Positions 37,125-46,337 are shown, counted from the first letter of the stretch. The stretch: DNA of 64,000 bases from Xylanibacter rarus (GCF_001275135.1 NZ_LFQU01000019.1:1-64000), one strand, 5' to 3'. The notes: generated by a model not told the origin, from the sequence alone. Translations and numbers: made by a program.

Positions 37125-37373
37125 ATGGATTTAGAAATAAACGATAAAAATTTGTATCTGTTGTTACCGGGTAAAGTTAGTAGGATGGTGCAAATTTATT
37201 CGCATGAATATAATATTCCTATCATAGAGGCTTTGAAAAGATTTTATCTTTCAGATACTTACAAAAAATTAGCAGATGAAACAACAAAATTATGGCATTA
37301 TGGTGCTGTTGCTTTGTATCAAGAATTTATTGACGAACTAAAAAATAAAGAAAACGAAAATGGCAATAAATAA
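37125..37373 (+). CDS. Small hypothetical protein of the island
   Basis: An 82-aa protein beginning DLEINDKNLYLLLPGKVSRMV, with SDTYKKLADETTKLWHYGAVALYQEF near the C-terminus. It slightly resembles the small companions of DUF3791/DUF3990 modules, but I would not assign it. It overlaps the helicase start by 14 bp, so it is probably translated with it. In the same frame upstream a 12-codon frame (37050-37088) ends in TAG, so the gene may once have been longer. GC is low, like the previous gene. Confidence 0.5.
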   Translation: MDLEINDKNLYLLLPGKVSRMVQIYSHEYNIPIIEALKRFYLSDTYKKLADETTKLWHYGAVALYQEFIDELKNKENENGNK

Positions 37374-39339
37374 TCTTGTAAACATCCAATATGCCCAAAC
37401 TGGAGAATCGAGCGCAACCAACGAAATGGGAATGCGCGAGATGCAGGCAATGGTTTATGAACAACGTCAGCGTCAATATCTGTTGGTGAAAGCTCCGCCG
37501 GCATCAGGCAAGAGCCGCGCCATGATGTTTGTAGCACTCGACAAGTTGGCTAATCAGGGAATAAGGAAAGTGATAGTGTCGGTACCTGAAAAGTCTATCG
37601 GACGTTCGTTTAAAGACACAAAACTGAAAGATTTTGGATTTTTTGAAGATTGGAAGGTAGCACCTTATTATAATTTGTGCGATTCGCTTGGTTCGGAAAC
37701 TTCAAAGCGTAAGAAGGTGCATGAGTTTTTGTTGCCGGCAACATCGGCAAAGATTCTTGTTTGCACACACAGCACATTGCGTAACGCAATGAAAGACGTG
37801 CCTAACGAGCAGCTTAATGACGTATTCTTCGGTATAGACGAATTTCATCATACTTCTGCAGATGCGAACAATAATCTCGGAGAACTTATACGCAGACTGC
37901 TTAATGAAACGTCTGCACATGTATTGGCAATGACAGGAAGCTACTTCCGTGGCGACGCCATACCTGTAATGCGTCCTGAAGATGAAGAGAAATTCCAACC
38001 CTCTATCAACTATAATTATTACCAACAGTTGAGCGGATACAAGTATCTGAAGAGCCTCGGCATTGGTTATCAGTTCTTTACAGGTAAATATATTACGGCA
38101 ATTCCTGAAACGCTCGATACGACAAAGAAGACACTGATACATATACCTAACGTAAATTCAAAGACTTCGTATGCGTTGAAGTATGATGAAGTTGCAGACA
38201 TAATAAAATGTATTGGTGAAATAGTAGAAGAAGATTATGAACACCATATTTACCATGTGCGAACTTCAGACGGACGCATTCTTAAAGTCGGCGACCTTGT
38301 GGAAGATGAACAGTCGCGTAGGGATGCATTGCAGGCTTATCTGCAACGTATGAATTCACGTGACGCTCTTGACATACTTATTGCTCTTGGAACAGCCAAA
38401 GAAGGTTTCGACTGGGCATGGTGCGAGTGTTGTATAACTATCGGCATACGGTCTTCTTTAACTGAAATAGTTCAGATTATTGGACGTTGCACCCGCGACT
38501 GTGAAGGAAAGACGCATGCACAGTTTATTAATCTGATACCTTGCCCGGACGCTGCACAGGATGATGTTTCTATGGCAGTAAACGATTTTCTTAAAGCTAT
38601 TTCTGCTTCATTGCTTATGGAACAGGTGATGGCTCCACGCTGGACATTCAAGACGAAACGTGACGACGAGGATGAAGATAAAGAGGATAACAAAATAGGC
38701 GGTAAAAACAACAAACACACGATTGAAGTAAAAGGTCTGCCCGTTCTTTCAGAAAGGGCACAAGCAATATTGGACAACGACCTTGACACTTTGATTGCAT
38801 CAGCACTTTCAGATAAGAAAATCCGTGACGCAATAATCGGTACTGAAAAGAATGAAATGATAACACAGGTGTATTTCCCTAAATTAATATCCGAGAAATA
38901 TAAGTTTCTGAATCAAGAGGAAGCTGAGGACCTGTCTAAATATGCAGTTTTGACGATTGCGACACAGGGAGAGGATATAAAGACTGATGACAGTGGAAAT
39001 AAGTTTATAAGACTTGCTAACCGTTTTGTTAATCTGGATGATTTGTCTATAAATCTTATTGATTCGATAAATCCGTTCCAGCGTGCATACGAAATTCTGT
39101 CAAGGTCATTGACTCCTGAGGTTCTTCGCACGATACAATATGAGATTGAATCAACCCGTGAAGATATGACAAAAGAAGAAGCTGTAATTCTGTTTAAAAA
39201 GTATTTGCCTAAATGGCGTGAAGAACATGACGGAAAAGTGCCGACAATAAATGAAGCAGACGCTAACGGCAGAAGAATAGCTTTGGCCATTGAATACATA
39301 CGTAAACTTAAACAGCAGTCACTTGCAAATAAAAGATGA
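37360..39339 (+). CDS. DEAD/DEAH-box helicase of the island
   Basis: A 659-aa superfamily 2 helicase. The motifs are Walker A APPASGKS (residues 45-52), Walker B/motif II IDEFHH (159-164), motif III TGSYF, motif V TAKEGFDW (345-352) and motif VI QIIGRCTRD (372-380). A C-terminal extension of about 280 residues is rich in charged residues (a DEDEDKEDN stretch near 425-435), with no domain I recognise. GC is about 50% at the start, unlike the two genes before it. It overlaps the next gene by 4 bp (ATGA), so the nuclease is coupled to it. Confidence 0.85.
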   Translation: MAINNLVNIQYAQTGESSATNEMGMREMQAMVYEQRQRQYLLVKAPPASGKSRAMMFVALDKLANQGIRKVIVSVPEKSIGRSFKDTKLKDFGFFEDWKVAPYYNLCDSLGSETSKRKKVHEFLLPATSAKILVCTHSTLRNAMKDVPNEQLNDVFFGIDEFHHTSADANNNLGELIRRLLNETSAHVLAMTGSYFRGDAIPVMRPEDEEKFQPSINYNYYQQLSGYKYLKSLGIGYQFFTGKYITAIPETLDTTKKTLIHIPNVNSKTSYALKYDEVADIIKCIGEIVEEDYEHHIYHVRTSDGRILKVGDLVEDEQSRRDALQAYLQRMNSRDALDILIALGTAKEGFDWAWCECCITIGIRSSLTEIVQIIGRCTRDCEGKTHAQFINLIPCPDAAQDDVSMAVNDFLKAISASLLMEQVMAPRWTFKTKRDDEDEDKEDNKIGGKNNKHTIEVKGLPVLSERAQAILDNDLDTLIASALSDKKIRDAIIGTEKNEMITQVYFPKLISEKYKFLNQEEAEDLSKYAVLTIATQGEDIKTDDSGNKFIRLANRFVNLDDLSINLIDSINPFQRAYEILSRSLTPEVLRTIQYEIESTREDMTKEEAVILFKKYLPKWREEHDGKVPTINEADANGRRIALAIEYIRKLKQQSLANKR

Positions 39340-40529
39340 TAAACTGGGACGAAGAACTTGAACAAATATTTGAAGATCCACTTTTTGCTGATGTTACGGC
39401 TCCAAGAAAGAAAGTGACTTCAAGCGACCGGCTTATTGCCGGATTTCAGAAAATATTAGAGTTTGTTGAAACAAACAACCGATTACCACAGAATTGTGAT
39501 AATCGTGAGGAAAGAACACTATATAATCAGCTTAAAGGTATTCTTAAAGACCCTAAGAAGGTAGAGAAATGTAAGCCTTACGATACCGCCAATATATTAA
39601 GCGAACGGAACGAAGATGAAATTTCTGATTCGGAAAAGAACTGTAAAAGTGAAACGGAACTTCTTGACGAAATTTTTAATGACCCAATATTTGATGGCAT
39701 AAGTTCTGATGATAATTCTTTGTTCGAACTTCCGGATTATATGAAAAAGCGTCTTGAAGAGCGTAAGGAAGCTGACTATGTTGCTCAAAGGGTGAAATGT
39801 GAAGATTTTGATAAGTTTGAGGCTGGATTTAAAGAAGTTCATGCTGGTCTGAAATCAGGTAAATATAGATTGATTAAATTCAAGGAAGCTCATATTGCAC
39901 AAGGGAGATACTTCTTGGAAGATGGAATATTGGTTTATATTGCAGGGCTTGATCAAATAGAAAAGAATAGACACGGAAGGAAAGATAGCCGTACCCGATG
40001 TGTATATGAAAATGGAATGGAATCGGGAATTTACATGCAGACCTTATGTAAAAATCTTTATAGTACAGGCTATACAATACAAAACGTTTCGGATGTTGAA
40101 GAAGATTATCTGGAAAAGAAATTTTCAATAAATTCAAATGATGTGGAAAGTGGTATAATCTATGTGCTGCGTTCTTTGTCAAAAGATCCTGAAATAGCCT
40201 CAATAAAGAATCTTTATAAGATTGGTTTTACTACGACGACAGTAGATGCACGCATAGCCAATGCAAAGAATGAGCCGACATATCTTTGTGCAGACGTTGA
40301 AGTTGTTGAGATATGGAGAGTTTATAATGTAAAAAGTTCAGTCTTTGAAGCACTTATACATAAACTCTTTGATAATGTTCAGTTGCAGGTCGTTGTTGAT
40401 GGGAAAAAGCCTAAAGAATGGTTTGTCGTTCCGTTCAATGTTATTGAACAAGCGGTTAAATATATTATTAGTGGAGTCCCTATTGCATACGATGAAACTG
40501 TGCAGCAAATAGTTGTTTTAAAAGAATAA
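39336..40529 (+). CDS. GIY-YIG / T5orf172-type nuclease protein of the island
   Basis: A 397-aa protein. Its C-terminal domain (about 273-368) has GIIYVLRS, LYKIGFTT (294-300), Arg306, EALIHKLF (Glu338) and EWFVVPF, the signature of the T5orf172/MUG113 branch of GIY-YIG nucleases. The N-terminal part has two copies of an acidic motif: LEQIFEDPLFADV (8-20) and LDEIFNDPIFDGI (110-122). A helicase-associated-like helical region lies between the two copies. The nuclease probably supplies the cleavage activity that the methyltransferase lacks. It is the last gene before the inverted repeat at 40550-40647. Confidence 0.8.
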   Translation: MINWDEELEQIFEDPLFADVTAPRKKVTSSDRLIAGFQKILEFVETNNRLPQNCDNREERTLYNQLKGILKDPKKVEKCKPYDTANILSERNEDEISDSEKNCKSETELLDEIFNDPIFDGISSDDNSLFELPDYMKKRLEERKEADYVAQRVKCEDFDKFEAGFKEVHAGLKSGKYRLIKFKEAHIAQGRYFLEDGILVYIAGLDQIEKNRHGRKDSRTRCVYENGMESGIYMQTLCKNLYSTGYTIQNVSDVEEDYLEKKFSINSNDVESGIIYVLRSLSKDPEIASIKNLYKIGFTTTTVDARIANAKNEPTYLCADVEVVEIWRVYNVKSSVFEALIHKLFDNVQLQVVVDGKKPKEWFVVPFNVIEQAVKYIISGVPIAYDETVQQIVVLKE

Positions 40530-40549
40530 AGAAAAGTGATATAATAATA

Positions 40550-40647
40550 AAGACTAAAACTTTCTTGTTGACCATAATCCATTGCCGTTACGCAATATGC
40601 GGTGCGCACGACATTCTTATTATTGTCAACAAAAAAGTTTTAGTCTT
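40550..40647. repeat. Long inverted repeat at the right edge of the island
   Basis: The 23-bp arms at 40550-40572 and 40625-40647 match at 22 positions (AAGACTAAAAC...TTGTTGAC). They flank a 52-nt loop. It begins 21 bp after the last island gene and 37 bp before the thioesterase stop. It may be a bidirectional terminator or the end of a mobile segment. No matching arm was found at the left edge. Confidence 0.75.
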
Positions 40648-40683
40648 GTTGTTTTGTTATTTATGCCTTTCGGCTGTAGCTTC

Positions 40684-41055
40684 TTACAGCTTACTCATAA
40701 ACTTCTCGCGGTCAACGATGAAGCGCAGGTGAGTGCCTTCGCCTATCACGGCGTCGCCCTGCATGGCTTTGACTGTGAAATACAGTTTACGGCCGTCTAC
40801 CTTTGTCAGCGTGGCTTCTGCCTTGACCTCAGCTCCTAATGGCGTAGGCTTCAGGTGTGATGACTCTATGTGTCCGCCTACGGTGGTGCTTCCTTCTGGC
40901 AGTTCGGGGGCAACGGCCAACATTGCGGCGTTCTCCATCAGCGCCATCATGGCCGGCGTAGCCAACACGGGCATGTCGCCCGAACCCATGGCCTTGGCGG
41001 TGAGAGCTTCGGTCACCGTCAGGCTGCTTGTGTGTGTAAGTCCTGTTTCCAGCAT
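40684..41055 (-). CDS. Hotdog-fold thioesterase, FlK-like
   Basis: A 123-aa thioesterase. I chose the ATG at 41055 (LETGLTHTSSLTVTE) because the promoter at 41087-41117 would put the RNA start near 41080, too close to the ATG at 41082. Motifs are ATPAMMALMENAAM, STTVGGHIESSHLKPTPLG and GEGTHLRFIVDREKF, typical of fluoroacetyl-CoA-thioesterase-like proteins in Bacteroidota. The physiological substrate is an acyl-CoA of unknown type. Confidence 0.88.
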   Translation of the reverse strand: MLETGLTHTSSLTVTEALTAKAMGSGDMPVLATPAMMALMENAAMLAVAPELPEGSTTVGGHIESSHLKPTPLGAEVKAEATLTKVDGRKLYFTVKAMQGDAVIGEGTHLRFIVDREKFMSKL

Positions 41056-41086
41056 AATATTTATAGATGATTTTATTTTCAATGTT

Positions 41087-41117
41087 CAAAAATACATAAT
41101 CTTTACTTTACGTGCAA
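41087..41117 (-). promoter_or_regulatory. Promoter of the thioesterase gene
   Basis: On the minus strand TTG (complement of 41115-41117), 20-base spacer, TATTTTTG (complement of 41087-41094). Confidence 0.7.
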
Positions 41118-41135
41118 GCTATTAAGTGCCGATTT

Positions 41136-41167
41136 TTTGTTTTGCAATATAAAATAAACTAACTTTG
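41136..41167 (+). promoter_or_regulatory. Promoter of the carbonic anhydrase gene
   Basis: TTTG (41136-41139), 20-base spacer, TAACTTTG (41160-41167). The predicted start of RNA lies just after it, which excludes the upstream TTG start codon at 41165. Confidence 0.8.
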
Positions 41168-41197
41168 CATCGTGAACATAAAAAAGATAATAACATT

Positions 41198-41707
41198 ATG
41201 GCATTAATAAAATCAATAAAAGGTCTGACACCCAAATGGGGCAAGGACTGCTATTTCAGCGAAAACGCCACTGTTGTTGGCGAGGTTAACATGGGCGACG
41301 AATGCTCAATATGGTTCAACGCCGTTGTGCGCGGCGATGTGGCTCCCGTAACCATAGGCAACCGTGTAAACGTGCAGGACGGTGCCTGCGTGCATGTTAC
41401 CAACACCACCGGTCCGGTTATTATTGAAGACGACGTGAGCATAGGCCACAACGCCACCGTGCATGCCTGCACGATACGCCGCGGAGCGCTGATAGGCATG
41501 GGCGCAACGGTGCTCGACAATGCCGAAGTGGGCGAGGGCGCAATAGTAGCTGCCGGCGCACTGGTGCTGCAGGGCACAAAGATTGGTCAGCACGAGATAT
41601 GGGGCGGAGTGCCTGCCAAGTTTATCAAGAAGACACGTCCCGACCAGGCAGAGAGCTTTGCCAAGCATTATGTTGAATACTCTAAGTGGTATCTTGAGGA
41701 AGAATAA
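41198..41707 (+). CDS. Gamma-carbonic anhydrase family protein
   Basis: A 169-aa left-handed beta-helix protein. The ATG at 41198 (ALIKSIKGLTPKWG) fits the promoter and the family start. Repeated hexapeptides run through residues 15-140. The metal ligands fit VNVQDGACVHV and SIGHNATVHAC, and the end is GGVPAKFIKKT. Members hydrate CO2 or are inactive structural relatives of acetyltransferases. Here the three histidines appear intact. Its own promoter and a minus-strand terminator downstream make it a single-gene unit. Confidence 0.9.
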   Translation: MALIKSIKGLTPKWGKDCYFSENATVVGEVNMGDECSIWFNAVVRGDVAPVTIGNRVNVQDGACVHVTNTTGPVIIEDDVSIGHNATVHACTIRRGALIGMGATVLDNAEVGEGAIVAAGALVLQGTKIGQHEIWGGVPAKFIKKTRPDQAESFAKHYVEYSKWYLEEE

Positions 41708-41816
41708 TTAAGTTGTGGCTGACGGCAGACAGCCGTGTGCCGGACGATGCTCTTTCGGCATAGAGTCAGCGCGGCATGCCGGTAAGGTCATAATTGCTGT
41801 AACGCACAAAAAAAGT

Positions 41817-41849
41817 GACGCCCCGCAGGAATCATTCCTGCGGGGCGTC
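41817..41849 (-). terminator. Terminator of the lipoprotein/TonB operon
   Basis: GACGCCCCGCAGGA (41817-41830) pairs perfectly with TCCTGCGGGGCGTC (41836-41849). On the minus strand it is followed by a run of T (plus-strand A-run 41808-41815). Confidence 0.9.
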
Positions 41850-41880
41850 GTTGTCTTATAGGGGTCTTTAAATCTAGGAA

Positions 41881-43419
41881 TTAATAGTCTGTGTTCTGAG
41901 GATCAAAGTTTGTCCATCCGTCGAGCCATGTGTCGCCTGCAGCGAAAGCTCCGATGTAAGAAACCTGGTCGAAACCGCTCAGCAGAGAGTTTGTGAATGC
42001 TGCAGCGCTGAGCAGCGGGCTGCCTGATGTCGGGATATATCCTGTTGTGTCGAACCAGCCTGTAGCAGCCTCATAGAACTTGTTGCCGCTCTGAGCCTTG
42101 AAGAATGTGCTTGAGAATGAAGGCTGAGATTCGTCAACCTGTTTTGTCTCGTAGTTGTAGAGGCCGTCTACATAAATCTTGTTGAAGTCAGTACCAACGG
42201 CGTTGACATTAGCCAGCCAGATGTTCTCGAGCTTCAGGTTGCCTGCTGTTGCTGCGCCCTGTGTGTCGCCCTTCTCGTTGTCGATGATGATACCGATAGG
42301 CCAGCCTATTGCAACAGAGTTGAAGCAGTTGAGGTGAGTGTCGCGGCGTATGTGCATTGCAGCCTGGAACTTGCCGAGGCTTGAGCCGTTGTTGGGATAG
42401 TAGTTGCCGCCGTTGATGTAAGAAGCGTCGTTTACGAACGAAGCGTCTGTAGCCATCGGGCCTACGAGTGTCATGTTAGAGAATACGGCAGATGTGTGAG
42501 GCTCGCTGTTAGAACCGTCGGCGTTGTTGTCGCTCTCGAAGCTGTTGCTCTGTGATACGTCGGCAATCTTAGAGTCGCGTACTGACAGACCGAACTGAAC
42601 TTTTCCGCTGAATCCGTTGTCTGTGTCGAAGTCGTCGTCCCAGCCTTTGTATGCTACAAGATATTTGCAGTTTACTGTTCCGCCGAACCACTCATAAGAG
42701 TCGTCGTTGGTATATGACACCTGTACGTGGTCGATCTTTGTGCCGCTTCCTACAGAACCGAGTGTAAGACCGTTGATCTCCTGGTCGGTCTGGAAAGGAT
42801 AGCCTGCAAACTCGATGCGCACGTAGCTCAGCACGCCTGAGTTGTCGGCGTCGTCGTTACCTCCGTGCTTGGTGCGCGGACCACCTTCAATCTGCATTTC
42901 GCTCTTGTTGTTCTTAGCTTTACCGCAGATGATGATGCCACCCCAGTCGCCCGGACGGCGGTTGCCTTTAGCCTCTTCTGATGTAAACACGATAGGTTCT
43001 GTTGCTGTTCCCTGTGCGATGAGCTTACCGCCGCGCTCAGCTATGAGCGAAGCCTTTGTCTGCTTGTCGCCCTTGATTACGGTTCCCGGCTCTATTGTAA
43101 GCTCGGCTCCGTCGGCTATGTAAACCCATCCTTTCAGGATATATGTGCCTTTCTTGATAGTCTGCTTTCCTGTGAAAACAAACTCCTGGTCACCGTTTCC
43201 GATCTGTGTACCGTTGTCGTTTACGTTGGCGTCGCCGTCTGCCGTGAACAGCAGGTGGTCGCAGGCCTTGATACCGCCGTTGGTGGTCCAGTTGACACCG
43301 CTCTGTGAAGTGCCAGAATTGTCGTCGTCGCTGCAAGAGCTCATTGTGAGCGCCATTGCCATGATGCCTAAGCATCCGTAAAGTTTAAACTTGTCCATTT
43401 TCATCTTTTTGTTAAACAT
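41881..43419 (-). CDS. Surface lipoprotein with beta-helix-like domain
   Basis: A 512-aa lipoprotein whose signal peptide ends in MSSC. After an acidic linker (SDDDN) the sequence has GWVYIADGAELTIEPGTVIKG, RPGDWGGIIICGKA and GGNDDADNSGVLSYVRIEFAGY. It is full of Gly/Asn-rich short strands, as in right-handed beta-helix proteins. In Bacteroidota such proteins are found next to TonB-dependent receptors, as here (43508-46306). They probably act together in uptake at the surface. The substrate is unknown. ATG codons at 43401 and 43398 are possible alternatives. Confidence 0.78.
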   Translation of the reverse strand: MFNKKMKMDKFKLYGCLGIMAMALTMSSCSDDDNSGTSQSGVNWTTNGGIKACDHLLFTADGDANVNDNGTQIGNGDQEFVFTGKQTIKKGTYILKGWVYIADGAELTIEPGTVIKGDKQTKASLIAERGGKLIAQGTATEPIVFTSEEAKGNRRPGDWGGIIICGKAKNNKSEMQIEGGPRTKHGGNDDADNSGVLSYVRIEFAGYPFQTDQEINGLTLGSVGSGTKIDHVQVSYTNDDSYEWFGGTVNCKYLVAYKGWDDDFDTDNGFSGKVQFGLSVRDSKIADVSQSNSFESDNNADGSNSEPHTSAVFSNMTLVGPMATDASFVNDASYINGGNYYPNNGSSLGKFQAAMHIRRDTHLNCFNSVAIGWPIGIIIDNEKGDTQGAATAGNLKLENIWLANVNAVGTDFNKIYVDGLYNYETKQVDESQPSFSSTFFKAQSGNKFYEAATGWFDTTGYIPTSGSPLLSAAAFTNSLLSGFDQVSYIGAFAAGDTWLDGWTNFDPQNTDY

Positions 43420-43451
43420 CTTATAGTGAATAATTTTTTATTTTTCTTTTA

Positions 43452-43487
43452 TGGGAGTAATATGACTGATGGGAGTGATGGGGCAGA
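43452..43487. repeat. Four degenerate 9-bp tandem repeats
   Basis: Units TGGGAGTAA, TATGACTGA, TGGGAGTGA and TGGGGCAGA fill the gap between the TonB receptor and lipoprotein genes. They resemble the run at 236-289. Confidence 0.65.
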
Positions 43488-43507
43488 TGTTCCGCCTTAT
43501 CCCTTTA

Positions 43508-46306
43508 TCAGAACTTATACACGGCGCTCACTCCTATGTTGCGGCCGGGCTTGTATACTCTTGTTATCTGCTCTACCTCGCGGCTTGTTCCGTTTGAGTA
43601 GTGAACGTCGGCAAACTGCTTGTAGTAGACTTTCTGTGCCAGCAGGTCGCGTATGCTTAGCTTCACTTCCCAGTGCTTGCCGAATTTCTTCGATGCCGAG
43701 AGGTCTATCACGTCGCGGGGCATCTCGTAGCTGTCGGGCACTCTCAGAGTCTCGTTGCCGCTTGTTGTTCCTTCGCTGCGTCCTACTCCGATTATTCGTT
43801 TGCCTATGCGGTTGTATAGCAGTGCTATGTCAAGCTGCATCTTGTCGTTCTTGTAGAATATTCCGGTGTTTACGAGGTAAGGCGACTGACCCTGCATGGG
43901 GCGGTTCTCCTCCTTTGAGCCTTCTTCAAACTTCACGCGGCTCTTAATCAGCGCTCCGTTGAACGACCAGCTGAAGCCGGGCAGGCCTATGAACGAGAGA
44001 TCCTTGCGTATGTCGAGCTCTATACCGTAGTTGTTGGCGCGCTTAGCGTTCATGTAAGAATACACAAGACTTGTTCCGCCCGTAACGGTGTAGGTCCACT
44101 CGATAGGTGAGTCGAAGTATTTGTAGAATGCCGCTATTGAGATAAGCTCGCCCTTAGAGGGATAGAACTCGTAGCGGAAGTCGACGTTCTGTATGTAGCA
44201 TGGCTTCAGGTCGGTGTTACCCTGCACGTCTGATGCCAGGTCGAAGTCGTAGAACACTGAGGGCGACACCTCGCGGAATTCAGGACGGTTGACCGTCTTG
44301 CCGTATGACAGACGCAGCTGGTGCTTGTCGTTAATCTTGTAGGTGGTGTTCACCGAGGGGAACAGGTCGCTGTACTCATAGTTGTGGCTGAAGGGGCTCT
44401 CGGCGTTGTCGCGTGTGTTTGTTATCAGCTCCATGTGGTCATATTCGTAGCGCAGTCCGGCGTAGATGTTCAGCTTGCCGAGCGGAATGTTGGCTGCGAA
44501 ATATCCTGCTCCGAGATAGTTGTTGCCCTTATAGTTGTTGCGCATGTGCTGTTCCTCGAGCAGATACAGGCGGTCGGCACCGAAGTAGCTCTCGTCGCTG
44601 AGCATCTCCGACAGGTCGTTCTGGCGGAATCCGTCGGGCAGAGTGTTGCTGGCAGCGTTCCAGTTGTAGATAAAGTCGCGTGTGGTGTACTTACGTGTGC
44701 GGTATTCGCCGTAGGCTCCAAACTTGAGCGACGGTGTGAACGATCCGAACTTGAATTCGTGCTTGTCGTTCACTGCTGCCGAAACGATGTGCTCGTCGAG
44801 CTTTGTCCATTCGCGCGATATGTCGTTGGGGCTTGTCAGCTGCATCACTCCCGGCTCCAGAGCGTCGTTTATGAGATAGCGGCGGCGGTCGGGCACGTTG
44901 CGGTTGGCATAAGAGTAGCTTGCGCTCCAGTCGAGCTCATCCAGCGCAAAGGTGTGCTTTCCGGTTATCTGTCCGTTGTATGTGGTGCGGCTGCGGTAGT
45001 AATATTCAGCCGAGTTCTCGTTGTCCGACTGTGCGCTCAGTCCCTCGCGCCATGTGTAGCGGTCGTTGCCAATCTGGTTGAAGATGTTCTTCAGCTGATA
45101 CTTGCTGTTGCCGTCGGCAGAAAGTAGGGTGAAGTTGAGCATGGCTCCCAGTCGCACGTTGTGGTTATACTGGTCGTCTACAGAGTAGCGCAGATAGTTC
45201 GACTGGTCTTTGTCGGCATCATACACGCCGTAGAGGTTGTTCTGCATGTCTTCATACTTGCGGTATTCGTTGCTGTAGTTGAAGGCAGCAATCATTCCGA
45301 GCTGGCGGTCGCCCAGTTTCCAGCGGCGTCCCAGCGAGCCCGACAGCTTCAGGTCGCCCAGCGGACTCATCGTCCTTACGCGCCAGTCGTTGTTAAGACC
45401 GTTGTTCAGCAGGTCGACACCGTTGCCGGCAATGCTGTTCATCGTGGCTTTTATGCCGCCGTTGAGTCCGCGCATGCCGCTGTCGAAACCGAGGAAGTCG
45501 GTGCCCGAGCCCTTGGCATACTTGAAGTCGGAGAATGAAGAAATGTCGTTCCAATTGCCGCCGACAGACAGCTCGGCTGTGTTTTCCGCCGGAATGTCCT
45601 TTGTCGTTATGGTGATGAATCCGCCGGTGTAGTCAGCCGGATATTCGGGCGACGGCGTCTTCACAATCTGCATGTTGTCTATCTGTGAACTTGGAATAAG
45701 GTCGAACGAGAAAGCCCTTGAGTCGGCTTCCGAGCTAGGCACGGCTCCGCCGTTGATCCAAACGTTGTTGTAGCGCTGCGAGAGTCCGCGCACCATGACA
45801 AACTTGTCGTCGATGAGGCTCACGCCCGGCACTCGGCGTATCACCTCTCCTGCGTTAGTGTCCTGTGTCTTTGTTATTTCCTGTGCCGATACGTTGCTCA
45901 CTATGACGGGACTGCTCTTGGTCATCTGTATTACCGCGATCTCCGTATTCTTCCTAGCCACGCCGGTAACCGTAACCTCCTTCAGCGTCTGTTCGTCGGG
46001 TGTGAGCTTTATCTCTAACACCTGTGGCTGAGCTTCAGCCCGAACCCCGTCAATTTTTTTAGTCTTGTAAGAGATGTATTTTATGGTTAAAGTATAATTT
46101 GCGTTTTCGTCGAGTCCGCTGAACGTGAACAGTCCGTCGATGTCTGTTGCAGCCGCTTTGGCCGTTCCTTCAATCTGCACGGTTGCTCCGATGAGCGCCT
46201 CGCCTGTCGTACTGTCTGTAACTTTTCCCTTAATGTCTGCCGCGTATGCTCTGAATGCTGTCAGGATGAATATCAGCGCCACGGCTAATCTTAACCTTTT
46301 AATCAT
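43508..46306 (-). CDS. TonB-dependent receptor with carboxypeptidase-regulatory domain
   Basis: A 932-aa outer-membrane receptor. The signal peptide ends near AYAA (residue 23). A CarboxypepD-regulatory-like domain follows (about 24-105, GKVTDSTTGEALIGATVQIEG). Then the plug (EVTVTGVARKNTEIAV, then VIRRVPGVSLIDDKFVMVRGL), then a barrel ending ISAVYKF-like (GRNIGVSAVYKF). It is cotranscribed with the lipoprotein 88 bp downstream. Two inverted and direct repeats upstream (46356-46415) suggest an operator. The ligand is unknown. Confidence 0.88.
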   Translation of the reverse strand: MIKRLRLAVALIFILTAFRAYAADIKGKVTDSTTGEALIGATVQIEGTAKAAATDIDGLFTFSGLDENANYTLTIKYISYKTKKIDGVRAEAQPQVLEIKLTPDEQTLKEVTVTGVARKNTEIAVIQMTKSSPVIVSNVSAQEITKTQDTNAGEVIRRVPGVSLIDDKFVMVRGLSQRYNNVWINGGAVPSSEADSRAFSFDLIPSSQIDNMQIVKTPSPEYPADYTGGFITITTKDIPAENTAELSVGGNWNDISSFSDFKYAKGSGTDFLGFDSGMRGLNGGIKATMNSIAGNGVDLLNNGLNNDWRVRTMSPLGDLKLSGSLGRRWKLGDRQLGMIAAFNYSNEYRKYEDMQNNLYGVYDADKDQSNYLRYSVDDQYNHNVRLGAMLNFTLLSADGNSKYQLKNIFNQIGNDRYTWREGLSAQSDNENSAEYYYRSRTTYNGQITGKHTFALDELDWSASYSYANRNVPDRRRYLINDALEPGVMQLTSPNDISREWTKLDEHIVSAAVNDKHEFKFGSFTPSLKFGAYGEYRTRKYTTRDFIYNWNAASNTLPDGFRQNDLSEMLSDESYFGADRLYLLEEQHMRNNYKGNNYLGAGYFAANIPLGKLNIYAGLRYEYDHMELITNTRDNAESPFSHNYEYSDLFPSVNTTYKINDKHQLRLSYGKTVNRPEFREVSPSVFYDFDLASDVQGNTDLKPCYIQNVDFRYEFYPSKGELISIAAFYKYFDSPIEWTYTVTGGTSLVYSYMNAKRANNYGIELDIRKDLSFIGLPGFSWSFNGALIKSRVKFEEGSKEENRPMQGQSPYLVNTGIFYKNDKMQLDIALLYNRIGKRIIGVGRSEGTTSGNETLRVPDSYEMPRDVIDLSASKKFGKHWEVKLSIRDLLAQKVYYKQFADVHYSNGTSREVEQITRVYKPGRNIGVSAVYKF

Positions 46307-46337
46307 ACTTTGAAATGCTTTCTATCGTTTACGGCTG

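Noticed and set aside
33359-40529. BREX or DISARM
   Set aside because: No PglZ, BrxC, DrmA/B or phospholipase partner genes are visible.
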